Assembly: GCA_009823395.1 (NCBI GenBank)
Contig: CM020508.1
Coordinates: 944,015-1,008,014 of the forward strand
DNA: 64,000 bases
DNA from: Thamnaconus septentrionalis
Lineage: Eukaryota; Chordata; Actinopteri; Tetraodontiformes; Monacanthidae
Direction of reading: 5' to 3'
Below, piece by piece: positions 1 through 11,482 of the stretch. Position 1 is the first letter of the stretch, and each line of letters starts with the position of its first letter. Position numbers and translations under genes: made by a program. The notes below the pieces were generated by a model. It saw only the letters and a list, made by a program, of their open reading frames with translations. It made no database searches and was not told the origin of the DNA.

Positions 1-1102
1 CAAGTTGTAAAAAAAAAAAAAAAAAGAAATAACCGACAAAAAACACTGAAGCAGGAAACCAGTTTGTGCTTTTTTCCACAATCAATAATCTCCAAACACA
101 ATTGACACCAAAGGTGTAGCCTGAACTTCAGAAAAAAAACCCAAACAAAACTCATTTTCACCTAAAACTTATGATCATCACAGTTGTCGTTGGAGTGGCT
201 TCCTGTGGGCCGGCGCTGATAATGAAGGACAGCCGGATGGACGGATGGCAAAAAAGGCAATTTAAATGCATCACTTCAGCGAAAAGCTGAAAAAAAAAAA
301 AGTTAAGTTGTTTTATCTTTGTTTTGTTTTATCAACAAAACCCCAATGAAAAACGTATTAACGTGCAGCCTAATCTCATCATAAAGCTGCACACTGTCGA
401 CCCAGCTGCCTCGTCTTCAGTCCACAGTTCACAAATCAAATCACATCTCATCATGGAAATTATTGTTAATATATACATAATATATATATATATACATCTA
501 TATATATTCTCTCTTGTCGGGTCAAAACCGTCATAAACACAAAGATCACAACTGTTTATTCACTGACTGCAGATCGTAGATAACCTGCAACAGGTGCAAC
601 AGCTTGCTTCAATATAAAGCTGCAGCTCTCAGTCATGTGACTGGCTGCAGGCCACAGAAAGCTGTTCCCTGATTGGTTCATTTGCACCTTCCACTTCTTG
701 TCTGACACAAACAAAACAAGTAACCAGCCAATCAGCTTGCGACGCTGCAGGACTTTCCTGCCAAAAACTCTGCTGCAAGAGAGAGAGAAAGACGGCTTCC
801 CATTGGCTGCTACAGAGGGGCGATGAGAAAATCTGACCTGTTTCACACTTGCTTTATTCAAAACTCTCACGGTTCCTTGTCCGCCTGAATTAGCTTTAAG
901 CTAAGCTAACTCTGCAACTACTACTGATTAACTGAGCACAAACCTGTGGAGCGGGGCCAGCTGGCCCCTCCCACCGCTGAGTATGTCCACCTTCACATGA
1001 GGCGGAGCGTCAGAACCGGTTCAAACCGGCGGCCAGGTGAACTATGCCAGAGAAGGACAGCTGCCCAGAGACGAGCCGCGCTGCAGGAACAAGTACAAGG
1101 CC
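1..1102. other. AT-rich flank, no gene seen
   Basis: No open frame here looks like a protein. The first half is AT-rich with A tracts and a short (TA)n run near 479-508. Three CCAAT pentamers, in both orientations, lie at 671-676, 728-732 and 802-806. GC content rises towards 940-1100. This spacing of CCAAT boxes could belong to a promoter, but no TATA box, initiator or exon is visible to support one. Confidence 0.5.
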
Positions 1103-1528
1103 GAGTCCCAAATCACTCACCGCCTCCCTCTACACTACAGGAAGTTCTGTGACTCATTGGCCAAAGCAAAAAAAAAAAAAAAAAAAAAAAAAACCTACGA
1201 CACTTGCATTAATGACGTCATCAACGTCGCATTATCAAAACGTCCCATAGGCAGCTGCAATAAATATATTAATAATTAAATATATTGATATATTTACACA
1301 TATATTTGCATTTTCATGACAAGTCTGTATTATACTAAACTTCTTGGCAAAAAAAATAAATAATTCTTGCCTTTTCTACCTTTGGGGTCAATGTGAGCGT
1401 CATGCATGATGGGATAAATTGCCGGGTGAGTGACCCCATTGGTTGTACCCTACTTTTTAGCGATGCATCATAGGATACATTGAGTGACTATATAGTGAAT
1501 ACTGATGTTTACTCAGGATTTCGGACTC
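1103..1528. repeat. MITE-like repeat with short inverted ends
   Basis: The left edge reads GAGTCCCAAATC at 1103 and the right edge contains its imperfect inverse GATTTCGGACTC at 1517-1528. The right part has the pattern TATATAGTGAATA (about 1490) that I associate with common teleost non-autonomous DNA repeats. A run of 26 A lies inside at 1168-1193. No target-site duplication could be fixed, so the ends and the class are tentative. Confidence 0.35.
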
Positions 1529-1592
1529 CACTGCAACATGGGGTAAGGCCTCTGTAGTGCACAATATAGTGACAGCAGGGGCCCAGGACACC

Positions 1593-1632
1593 GAAGAAGA
1601 AGAAGAAGAAGAAGAAGAAGAAGAAGAAGAAG
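1593..1632. repeat. (GAA)n microsatellite at 3' edge of Tx1-like LINE
   Basis: About 13 uninterrupted GAA units, which read as (TTC)n on the minus strand. The array directly abuts the 3' end of the minus-strand LINE that begins at 1633. A longer GAA array abuts the other end of that element. Confidence 0.95.
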
Positions 1633-1949
1633 ATTTTGATTTTTACAATCACATTTATTTACAAAATACAGACTAATAAATTATGCACCTTTTCCGAACA
1701 TAAATAAATGATTCAAAAAAAATAATAAATAAACTAAAAAAATAAATAATAATGAACAATAAACATGAAATCAAACCCAAGCTCAAAGAGACAACCCATT
1801 CACAAAAAAAACAAAACCAAAAAACAAAATTCAAATAAAAAATAAAAAAATAAAATATAAAATAAATACATAAATAGACAAAATAAAAAATAAAACACAA
1901 AAGATCACAAAACACAAATCAAAAGACAAACAAACAAAAAAAGAAACAT

Positions 1950-4900
1950 TCAATCTTTGAGTGCATCCGAAAAAAATAACTCATTATTTAAAATAGCACA
2001 CAAAGTATTCTTGTGGCACCAGATTTTTTTGAATCCGTCAAGGTCATTCACCATTTTGAAAAAAGAAAACTCGAGGTAGATTCGGGAACGCAGGTTGCGG
2101 CGCCACACCATTGTTGCATCAGCACATGCAAGGCATTCTATTTTATTTCTCCTTGAGATGTAGATTGCCATTTCGCTTCTCCAACAATAAAATTCAAAAG
2201 TTGCCACATTTCTTTGTTTTTTTTTTTGTTGCATGCCGCACTCATAAATAAAATTTGTAATTGTAAAAATCTGATTAAAGGAGCTAAAACATTTGTTAAA
2301 ACAATAAAATGCACTGAGTCTAAAACAATCAATAAAAATGTGAAAAACCGTTTCGCTGGAGTTGCAGAAGGGCACTGGTTGGACACAGCAGGGTTAATGA
2401 TTGAGATAAAAGCGTTGGAGGCAATGGCCCCATGCAGGATCCGCCACTGAAGATCTCCTGTTCTTTTTTTTCAATGGCGGCTTATACAGGACCCTCCAGT
2501 GAGGTGTACCTTCCAGTCTTTTACTCCAAGCACATGTCCTTTTTCCCAGAGTCTTTTGATTTAAAACTTGACGCACACTTTTGTAGAGGTCCTTCTTTTT
2601 GTGTGACCAAGGCGAAGGGATGTGGTCTTCAGCAGAGGGCCTTCTGTCTCAAGGCGAGGGGTGATTTTTAAAGCAGGGAACGGTTCTGTGGCGTCTGGCT
2701 CTGTTCCCGACTCCAGCTGCATGAGATGACTTCTTTCTCCAGGGGATAGTCTCTCCTCCACAGCTGGAGTAGTCTCTCTGCCATCCTGCTGGACTGCAGG
2801 CCCAGCACACGTCCCACAGTCTGGTGGTCGCCAAGGGGCCGGTCCTGCTAATCGAACCAGGCGCTGCAAGTCCACGGTTTTTGTCTTGAGTAGAGCAGCC
2901 ATCAGCCGGGCGTGGCACCACTGGAAATATCTAATCTGGCTCCATGAATCAGCGGCTCATTTAAAAGCCAGAGCAGAGAATCGGAGGTGGTTTTTCTTTG
3001 CTGCTTCTAAAAAGGCCCATACTTTAAAACACTTTGATAAAAAGGAGGAATCCCATTTAACTTTAAAAATTGGAATCTATTAAAAAACAGAGCAGTGTCC
3101 AGTCCCAGTTTACTCACCTCTCTGAAGATGCAGCTGGCCACACCCTCCACACCAGGTCTGTTGGACCAGTCAGGAAGCGTTGGATAAACTGCAGCCTGAA
3201 AGCTGCAGTCCTGCTGGCCAGGTGGATGAGGCCCTGTCCCCCTCCTCTCTCGGTAAAAAACAGCACCCCTGTGGCACCCAATGCTTTTCATCCCAAAAAA
3301 AATTGATTATTTTTTCCTGGATTCTTGTGAGAAGTCCAGCCGGGTGGATCTAAACAAGACAATCGGTGCCACAGGAGGGACAAAATTAAAACCAGGTTAT
3401 TTAAAATTAAAACTCTGCCTCTATAGGACATTTGTGGTCGTAGCCACTTCATTTTTTCATTTTTGTTCAATTTTTCCTCTATCCCATCCCAGTTTTTTTT
3501 TTAATCATGGCCTCGTTCGAGGAAGACCCCAAGATATTTTAGCCCCTCGGTCTTCCAGGCCAGGTTCTGTGGGAGGGTTGGGAGGCCATTTTCCCACTTC
3601 CCCATAGCAATGGCTTCACTCTTATGCCAGTTAACTTTGCTGCAGACATTGTTTTATATTTATCAGTTAAAATGGTTAAAATATCAACATCGCTCTGACC
3701 TTTTACTAAAATGATGACGTCATCCGCGTAAGCAGATAAAACAATGTTGTTATTAAAACCAGGTAAAACCAAGCCATTAATATTAGAACGTATTTTAGAG
3801 AGGAGAGGTTCAAGGAGAGTGCATAGAGCATCCCAGACAGAGCACAGCCCTGCCGACGCCCCTCTGCACCCTGAAGGAGCACACAAACTGCCGTTGAATT
3901 TCAGTAGACTCTCAATGTCGCTGTACAACACACGGATCATGGCAATGAAGCCAGGGTTGAACCCAAACCTCCCATGACTTTCCAGAGGAAGCTGTGTTCA
4001 ACCCGTCAAAAGCCTTTTCCTGGTCTAACGAAATGAGACCAGTGTTAATACCCAATGAGCTGGAGACCTCCAAAACATCCTCGAATTAGGTAGAGCGTTG
4101 TCTACCATGGACCTGCCGGGTACACAGTAGGTCTGGTCCCGGTGGATGACCTGCTCCATGGCTCTTCTCAGCCTGGAGGTCTTGGACAGTATTTTATAGT
4201 CCACGCAGAGAAGGGACACCGGCGCCAGTTCTTAATCTCCTGTAGATTTCTTTTTGGAAGGAGAGTTGTTATGGCTCTTCGGCAGGAGTGTGGCAGCATC
4301 CGCTGGCCATACTCTCGTTTAGAACGAGGAGCAGGTCAGGTCCCAGAGTGTCCCAGTACTCCTTATAGAACTCAGCAGTTAGTCCATCAATCCCTGGAGA
4401 TCTTGGCCCTGCATGCTCTGCAGGGCGGCTGCTAGTTCCTCCAGCTGGAGAGGGCGGTCCAGCTGGGCATTAGTATCAGCTGATACTTGCGGCAGAGTCT
4501 TTAAAAAGTCCTCCTCCAGCTCGATGTCCTCTTTGTACTCGGACGTGTAGAGGGCTGAGAAGAAGGTTGTCGCTCTGTTCCTGATCTCTCGCGGTTCGGT
4601 CAGCTCCTGCCCGGTGTCCGTCAGCAGGCAGTGGATGGCCTTGTGTTGTCCGTTTTTCTTCTCCAGGCCGAAGAAGTAGCCAGAGGGAGCATCCATCTCT
4701 GAGATGTTCTGGATCCGGGACCGGACCAGCGCCCCCTGTACCCTTGAGTCCAGCAGGCTGGCTAAGGCCATTTTTTTAGAGTTGAGGACTTCAATGTGTC
4801 CTCGATTTCCTGTGGAATAGCCAAGCGCTTCTAATTCCACTATTTCACTCTCCAGGTCTTTGATTGATCTACATGTATACTGCGTGACATTGAGAGTGTA

Positions 4901-5764
4901 CTGCTGACACAGTTGTTTTATTTGTACTTTCCATGGTCCCACCACTGACTAAGACTACTAAAATCTGTTGTTTGATTTTTAAAACGACACCAGAAAAACT
5001 TTAAAACTTCTTTAAAACCTTTATCTAAAATCAAAGCAGAATTAAAATGCCAATATGCGCTCTTTGGTAAAATATTCTTGAGTATGACATCGCATAAAAC
5101 CAGAGAGTGATCAGAAAAACAGATGGTAAAATTTTACAGTCTTTAAAAACATTAAAATGATGCTTAAAACAATAAAACCTGTCTAACCTCGCTAGAGAGA
5201 CTCCGTTCTCTCTGAGGTGGGACCAGGTGTACTGACGACAGTCTGCATGCATCCTCCTCCACACATCCACCAGGTCATGGGAGTAGACCAGCTGCTTCAG
5301 CGTGTGCTGGGAAGCTGGATGTGGCTCTGTGTGGTTGCGGTCTAAAACTCTTTTTCAGTACAATTAAATCCCACCCAGAATTAAATAATCCTCCGAGCCG
5401 CAGCTATTTAATTTATTATTAACAATTTCTAAAAACCTCTTCCTCTCTGCTCCATTGTTGGGTGCATATATGTTCATAAAACCAGATTAAAACTGTGGAG
5501 TTTGGTTTTGACCAGCAGGCATCTCCCCTTCACCACCTGCTCAATCTCCACAGAGGATGGGGAGAACCTCTTGAGAGGAGGATGCCCACCTCCACTTGCT
5601 GTGGTGTTGTGGCTTAAAATCACCCTGCCCTCCCACTCTTTCTCCCAGAACCCCTCAATACTTTGGTCACTGTGGACCTCCTGAAGAAATAGAATGTCCA
5701 AGTGCTTTCTTCTTGCTGTGTCCAACACAAGTGCCCTCTTTCTAGGTTCTCTGGCTCCATTCAC
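1950..5764 (-). pseudogene. ORF2 of the Tx1-like LINE (endonuclease-reverse transcriptase, broken)
   Basis: ORF2 would nick the target and copy the element RNA by target-primed reverse transcription. Fragments appear in the correct order on the minus strand. 5764-5474 is the start of the AP-type endonuclease with the catalytic-Glu segment LFLQEVHSD. 5270-5031 holds RQYTW and ARLDRFY, typical of the endonuclease before its last motif. 4945-4379 is the linker to the RT with FFGLEKKNGQHK. 4219-4025 carries VDYKILSKTSRLR of an early RT motif. 3940-3539 contains the catalytic AYADD (codons at 3719-3730). 2375-1950 matches a C-terminal segment with CNSSETVFHIFIDC. The pieces sit in different frames and the last endonuclease motif (SDH) is lost in a shifted frame, so no full protein can be made. 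Confidence 0.75.
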
Positions 5765-6454
5765 ATTCAGCGTTCCAATTTTTTAAAACATCCATGTTTG
5801 GAATTAAGAAAGAAAAAGCACAAAAATTACTAAATAAAACAAAGATAAAAATAAAATCCCTGTCATCATTTTAAAAATTAATTTCTTTTCGAACTCTTAT
5901 AAGGTGCTTCTTTAACCGGAAAATTTCTTGTTCTGTAAGTTCTGATGAAGCTTTGTTTTTACAATGTGCTTTTTGACAAGAAAAAGGTGACTTTGTCTGG
6001 GAAGTGCGTTTCAAAGTTAAGGTTTTAACCCTTTTTTTTTTTGCAAAAAACTTTTATCATTTTTCTGAATAAAATTTTTTTCTCTTTGTTCACTAATGGT
6101 GTTGCTAAACCTATTTGTGACAGCGACAATTCGCTGCAGTCCGACATTGAGGCCTCACTGTCACTGCTGTCTTCTGCAGCAGCTCCAACCCCAGTCTGCC
6201 AGTTTTCCCTCCGCCCTCACTTGACACTGTTTGTTTCCTTTTGCTTCGTCTCTGAGACGCAGCAGTTCTCCATTTTGGTGTTTCACTCCATACCATCCAT
6301 CTGTTCAGCCACACAAGAAGACCCACCACCAGTTTTCTCATCCACACCACCCAGTGCTTCAAACACACCTCCACCCACTATCATGTCCTCTGAATGATTG
6401 TTTTCTTTTCTTTTTCCCTCACCTGATTCTTCTACCTCACCCGTTTCCCTCACC

Positions 6455-7516
6455 TCACCTGTCTCCCTCACCACACCCTGCACCCAACACTGCTACCTTC
6501 TCTGATTCCTCCACCTCATCTGCTTCCACCACCCCACCTGATTCATTCACCTCACCCGTCTCCCTCACCACACCCAGCTCCGCTACCTTCCCTGATTCCT
6601 CCACCTCACCTACTTCTAACCCCCCACCTGATCCCTTCACCTCACCCATCTCCCCTCCCTGACTCCCCGACTCACCTGTCTCTCCCAACTCACCCTCTTC
6701 CATCTCCTCGACCTCTCCAACTTTTTCCTCACCCACCTCCTGCTCCTTCGCTCCCTCTTCCCTGCTCGGGCCAGCGGTCTCCCCCGTATCTGCGGAGTTT
6801 CTCCGCCGCGGAGCGGGGACGGGCTTTCCGCTCGGAGCTGCCGCAGCCGCGACTGCCGCACCACCGACCGGACCCGTTGCGTCAGAACCCGCCCGGTTCG
6901 GACAGGCTCTGACGAGGTGTCCCTCCGCCCCACAGCCGAAGCATTTTACCTCCGATGATGTGGCAAACAGAGTATAATCGAAGTCATCCACTCGTACGAT
7001 GAATCGATAGTTGAACTCCTCTGCCCTGTTGTTTAATATCATGTATACTTGTCGCCGATGCGACACCACATGGCGAAGCAGCGGCGACTTACAACCTGAC
7101 AGAAGCTTGCGTATGGGGGAGACCACCTTACCGTGGCGGGACAGTTTCTGGAGCAGGAACTCGTCGCTGATGAAGGGGACGTTGGACAGGGTGATCCGGG
7201 CTGCCGGCTGTGTCAGCGGCTGCACCGCCTCGAACAGCCCGTTCACCGTCACCCCGGTCTCCACCAGCAACTTCACTTGCTCCACCTTCTCTAAAAACAG
7301 GACCACAGCTCGGTTCATCCGGGCTGCCGATTTGACCGAGCTGTGTCCGATCCGTTCTCCACGGCTAAAGCCACGTCTTCTACGTTGCATGAGGAGCCGG
7401 CACCAGCTTGATGCCGTGCTTCCTCGACAGGAGGAGAACCCTGCAGCCGTCATGACGGCGCACCTGGTCTCCTCCTCCCGACCAGACGGCGTCTGGCCGC
7501 AAAACACGACAAACAA
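6455..7516 (-). CDS. ORF1 (Gag-like RNA-binding protein) of the Tx1-like LINE
   Basis: An open frame of 353 codons read from 7516 down. ORF1 proteins of this group bind the element RNA and form the ribonucleoprotein that reaches the target DNA. Around residues 190-210 is a CCHC zinc knuckle, CFGCGAEGHLVRAC (spacing C-x2-C-x4-H-x4-C). The preceding 130 residues contain a region with EQVKLLVETGVTVNG that fits the usual ORF1 core. After the knuckle comes an alanine/proline linker and then a Glu/Gly/Val-rich tail built on degenerate GEVEESGE units, encoded by an imperfect tandem repeat at about 6420-6680. The tail runs into a second frame near 6455-6660, so the natural C-terminus is uncertain. 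The Met at 7516 is the first in frame. Confidence is high for transposon origin and modest for an intact product. Confidence 0.7.
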   Translation of the reverse strand: MFVVFCGQTPSGREEETRCAVMTAAGFSSCRGSTASSWCRLLMQRRRRGFSRGERIGHSSVKSAARMNRAVVLFLEKVEQVKLLVETGVTVNGLFEAVQPLTQPAARITLSNVPFISDEFLLQKLSRHGKVVSPIRKLLSGCKSPLLRHVVSHRRQVYMILNNRAEEFNYRFIVRVDDFDYTLFATSSEVKCFGCGAEGHLVRACPNRAGSDATGPVGGAAVAAAAAPSGKPVPAPRRRNSADTGETAGPSREEGAKEQEVGEEKVGEVEEMEEGELGETGESGSQGGEMGEVKGSGGGLEVGEVEESGKVAELGVVRETGEVNESGGVVEADEVEESEKVAVLGAGCGEGDR

Positions 7517-7663
7517 AACACTAAAAATAACTAACTCACACTGAAATAAACTACACTAATACAAAAAACAAACAAACCACCAAAGTGTACAGAATAGAAT
7601 AAAGTTGTAGGTCGCACAATCGCTTCCAAGTTTTCTCTCTCCTCTCACGCTCCTTCCGCATCC

Positions 7664-7765
7664 GAAGAAGAAGAAGAAGAAGAAGAAGAAGAAGAAGAAG
7701 AAGAAGAAGAAGAAGAAGAAGAAGAAGAAGAAGAAGAAGAAGAAGAAGAAGAAGAAGAAGAAGAA
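7664..7765. repeat. (GAA)n microsatellite at 5' edge of Tx1-like LINE
   Basis: About 34 GAA units, followed by a degenerate GGA/GGT purine stretch to about 7795. It abuts the 5' end of the minus-strand LINE and mirrors the shorter GAA array at its 3' end. The simplest reading is one original array split by the insertion. Confidence 0.95.
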
Positions 7766-9821
7766 GGAGGAGGTTGAGGTGGTGGAGGAGGTAGAGCTAA
7801 GCGGGACCCAGCGGAAGGACGATCAGTCCTGGAATGTCGGAATGTCGGGAATCCTTGCAATCGACACCGTTCGTCGCGTCGGTTCAAGCCGGAGCGTCAG
7901 AAGAGTGCACGTGAGGAGGAGGCCCCGCCCCCTTACAAAATACGGATTCCTTCCAACAGAAAATCCTTTTTCTCTTGCTAGCGTCTGTTATTTTGTTTTT
8001 TTAGGGTTCCTCTTTTCCAACCAGCCAACACAAAAAACTGTGATCCCTCTCTTCCATTGTCGCCGCGCGCAACAACACAACACAACACACCGAAAAATTA
8101 GTACCAAAAGGTTGTGAAGCCGTTCACAAAGGCCCAGGTGCTGCGCCGCCGCCAAAAAAAGTGTTTTTGTTGCGCTTTTTTTGTTTTTTTTTCTTTTTTG
8201 TTTCAGTCGGCAGATTGTGTTGACTTTTGTTTGTTTGTGGAGCCGAGCAGGTGCTGTTATTGTTAGCCGCCGCAGATTAAATACCATGTTTGGAAATGTA
8301 AAACAAAATAAATAAATAAATAAATAATTCTTTCAACGCATCTAAAGTAGAAAACTCCAGCCCACCAGTAGGGGGTTTTGGGGGAAAATGGTGCCGACTA
8401 TCTACTAAAGGGACTTTACGTAGCTGCAGACTCGGTAGCTGCTGCTCCATCCTCTCCTTCTGAGCAGGTTTCACCAAATTAAACTGTTTATTTTGGCAAA
8501 CAAGCAGGTGTGACAACACAGACAAGCTCCTACAATTCCGCTTATCTGCTTGGAAAAAACACAACACAACAAACAACGACAAACCAACACAACCGACCAA
8601 CCAAACTTGCATAAATAAAAGCAAACTGTGGCCACAGTTAACAGCAAGAGAAGCCCAACTTTACCTCATGTGGCAAATAAAAAAAGAAAATCAAATATGT
8701 ACTGTTGTGTTTAAATGTCTGAAATGTTTTCAAATCCGAGATGAGTTTGTTGAGATTCAGAAACTGATCTCAGATCAGAGGTTCTTCTGATATGTCCATC
8801 GCATTTCTGTCCATTAAAGTCCATTAAAGTCGACGGAGAAGGGCGTGAACTGCTTCCCGAATTTGGGTCATTCACTGTATAGAACTGTAGTTTAAGTTAA
8901 ACATAGCTGTGCCCCTTTGCTTTGTTCATTCATACTGTAGGCTAGATTGCACAGGGCACTGAGATTGATAATCATTAGGATCAAATCGGGACCTTCAAAA
9001 AAGGCGACGTTGCCGAAGTTGATGCTTGATTACTGGTTGTCCTGTTTGTCTGGTGCAAAACAGAGTCAGCTGTTTTTGGCCGTTTAACACTCAGTTCGGT
9101 TGTGTTTCTCAGCTCATGTCAGATCAGCGGCACTGACATTTACAACGAGCACCCGAACCCAGCGGTGAGGGTGAAACAACTTCTCCCTCTGTCGTCCTCT
9201 CGCTGGTAAGAAAGCACCAGCAGGGGGCGGGCAGCGGGGGGTGGCAAGGACTAGATTAAAAAAAAGAAAGAAAGAAAGAAAAAAAGACGTTTCCATCAAC
9301 GCGTGCGGGCCTAACAAAGTGGCCGCTCCCCCTGCAGGCCATCGATTGGTTGCGTGGCCTCCTCTGTATCCCCCGTCAATAGCCAATTTGTTTTCTGCTG
9401 TCTCAGTAAAGGGAAGATGCTCACGCTCAAAAAAAAATAATGTTATTTGTTTCCACATTTTCTTCTGATTCCTAAGCAATTAGATCTTCGTTTTTTTCCC
9501 CTTTTTTTTGTATTTTTTGAAAGTCCAGTGCCGCTGCTATCGACCCGATCAGCCACGACGTCCGTAGACAAATAACATCTCGTTATTCCGAGCGTCGCTC
9601 CACCACCCCACCCCCTCGGGCTCAATAAATATTTTACACAGCCTCCGAGGCTCCAGCCGACGTCTTTTCTAATGAGAACAAACGACAACGAGGCGGCGCT
9701 AATCCTCCGGAGCGACCTGCAGGTCTGAACAACCCCGAAAAAATAAACCAATCACGCCCAAGAGAGTCAAGCCACGACGGACCCAAGAGCCCCCCCCACA
9801 TCTTGCCCCCCCCTTTTTTTA
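7766..9821. other. No gene or recognised element
   Basis: Mixed sequence without a credible coding frame. It contains T-rich runs (8160-8200), a short (AAAT)n run near 8307-8330, a small tandem GTCCATTAAA pair near 8812-8830 and a GAAA-rich run near 9262-9285. Open frames on both strands are short, and their codons follow the simple repeats. Confidence 0.5.
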
Positions 9822-9866
9822 TAACACAACTGATTTCATGCTGTTTGCATGAAATCAGTTGTGTTA
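9822..9866. repeat. Perfect 20-bp inverted repeat with 5-nt loop
   Basis: Positions 9822-9841 are the exact reverse complement of 9847-9866, separated by TGTTT. The arms are of mixed composition (about 35% GC) and are not a simple repeat. The next outer bases do not pair. The hairpin could extrude in DNA or fold in RNA. It could be a tiny fold-back element or a regulatory palindrome; nothing else identifies it. Confidence 0.9.
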
Positions 9867-10620
9867 CAGCATTGGAATCTTTAAATTAGCGCCTCGGATG
9901 GTGAAAGTTTCAACAGTGGGCGCTGTTAAGGCAGATCGTCCCTCTTTAAATCCCCAGCAGATTCTATGCGGTGATAGAAACAGACCCAGACCAAATACAT
10001 GTTGAGGTGCTGGAAAAAATCTGTTTCTTTTTTCTTTTAATTTCAGAAACAAATCTGAAACATTTTGAATAATCTGTTTCTCATTAACTTCTAATCTAAT
10101 AATAACTCCTTCTCCTCCTTCTTTTTCTTCTTCTGTGATTTCAGCCACATATCCTCCAACCAGCGCACATATTGGCGCTATGATGTATTTACTGATGTAT
10201 TTATCCTGAAGAAGCGTCTTAATTGGCTCTGGCAAGCGAGTGAAGTCGGCTGGTGGTGTGTGTTTGTACGACGGCAGCCAAGTTCCACCTGCCAAGACTC
10301 AACGCACAACACTGAAGGTGCACGAGGCGCACAATGTTGAACACACAGCGACGACAATGAGGAGGACAAGGACGACGACGACGATCGCTGGGAGTCGGTC
10401 CAGAGTTCCAGAGACTTGCCGTTTGTTTCTTGTCGGGTTTTTTTTTCTCAAGAAATCGTTCGCAAGCAAGATTCTTGAATTATTGCAAGCATGGTTTTAG
10501 CTTAGATTGGATCCTTGGGGGGGGGTTAAACTTAAATTTTGAGGAGAAGCAGCTACAGCAGGAATAAAGGGACAATCTGTCAAAGTCTGAGGAGCCACAG
10601 TTTGACTTCAGAGATACAGA
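9867..10620. other. No gene recognised; one unsupported open frame
   Basis: A 143-codon minus-strand frame (10295-9864) lies here but matches no family I know and runs through the right arm of the hairpin. A (GAC)n-like stretch occurs near 10355-10385. No promoter, splice or polyadenylation arrangement was seen. Confidence 0.4.
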
Positions 10621-11075
10621 GGAAGAAGAAGAAAGAACAACAATAATCATCGAATAGTTTCCACAAAAGTCCAAAACAAGGAGGAGAAGCAGCAGGAGGA
10701 TGAAAAGGTTGAAGAGAAAGAGGAGAAAAAGGAGGAGGCTTTGGAGGATGTGGAGCAGGAGGAGGTGAGGAAAGAGCAGGAGGAGGAGCAGCAGCTGGAG
10801 GAGGTGGAAGAGGAGAAGGAGAAGGGGGAAGAGAAGGAGGGGGAGGAAGAGGAGGAGGAGGAGGAGCAGCTGGAAGAGGAGAAGGAGAAGGGGGAAGAGA
10901 AGGAGAAGCAGGAGGAGAAGCAAGAGGAATAGAAGGAGGAGGAGGAAGAGGAGGAGCTCAGCAGCGTCCTTGTCTGCAGTCAGACTCTTTCGGACTCCAG
11001 CATCAGTAAATCAGGTGGCGGCTGCAGCTCCTTAAATCACTTCCAACCTTTAAGAGGCCTCCTGGAAGACCTGAC

Positions 11076-11126
<51 letters not shown>

Positions 11127-11440
11127 CCTCCTTCTTTTTTCTTTCTTCCTTGGTGATTAGACTCCAAAGTTCATTTTATTTTAGCATGAGATTAAAGACC
11201 CAAATCAAACACCTCGTCCCTGAAAAATTAACAGTCAACCCCAGACAGAGAGAGGGAGAGGCAGAGAGGGATAGAAGGAGGGATGGAGGGAGGAAGGGAG
11301 CTCTCTCTCTCTCACTCCTCAGGAACAACGGGACCAGAGCGTGAGTCAACAAGAAATCCATAATTTACAGCAGCGGCTCCGTCAGAACCAGGAGGACAAG
11401 GAAAGAGGAGGAGGAGGAGGAGAGAGCGCGAGAGAGAAAA

Positions 11441-11482
<42 letters not shown>

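Larger units (their letters stand above)
1633..7663 (-). mobile_element. Tx1-like (L1 group) non-LTR retrotransposon in a (GAA)n array
   Basis: About 6.0 kb on the minus strand, in the order 5' UTR (7663 to about 7517), ORF1 with a CCHC knuckle, ORF2 with AP-type endonuclease and reverse transcriptase, and an AT-rich 3' region (1633-1950). Both edges are GAA/TTC microsatellite, with no poly(A) tail. The two-ORF layout, the ORF1 zinc knuckle and the wording of the endonuclease and RT motifs fit the Tx1 branch of the L1 clade, which contains target-specific families in fish, some of them in microsatellites. ORF1 is open over 353 codons, whereas ORF2 is broken by frameshifts. That suggests an inactive but not very old copy. 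Assignment to a named family needs a search. Confidence 0.75.

Noticed and set aside
556..870. 104-codon minus-strand frame near CCAAT boxes
   Set aside because: No recognisable domain and no exon signals.
1593..7765. CRISPR-like interpretation of regularly spaced repeats
   Set aside because: The repeats are plain (GAA)n without spacers, and the setting is clearly eukaryotic.
9822..9866. MicroRNA precursor
   Set aside because: Arms of 20 bp with a 5-nt loop and no extended stem are too short for a typical animal precursor.
9864..10295. 143-codon minus-strand open frame
   Set aside because: No domain or family is recognised and there is no promoter or splice context. It runs through the right arm of a DNA palindrome, and length alone is within chance for this window.
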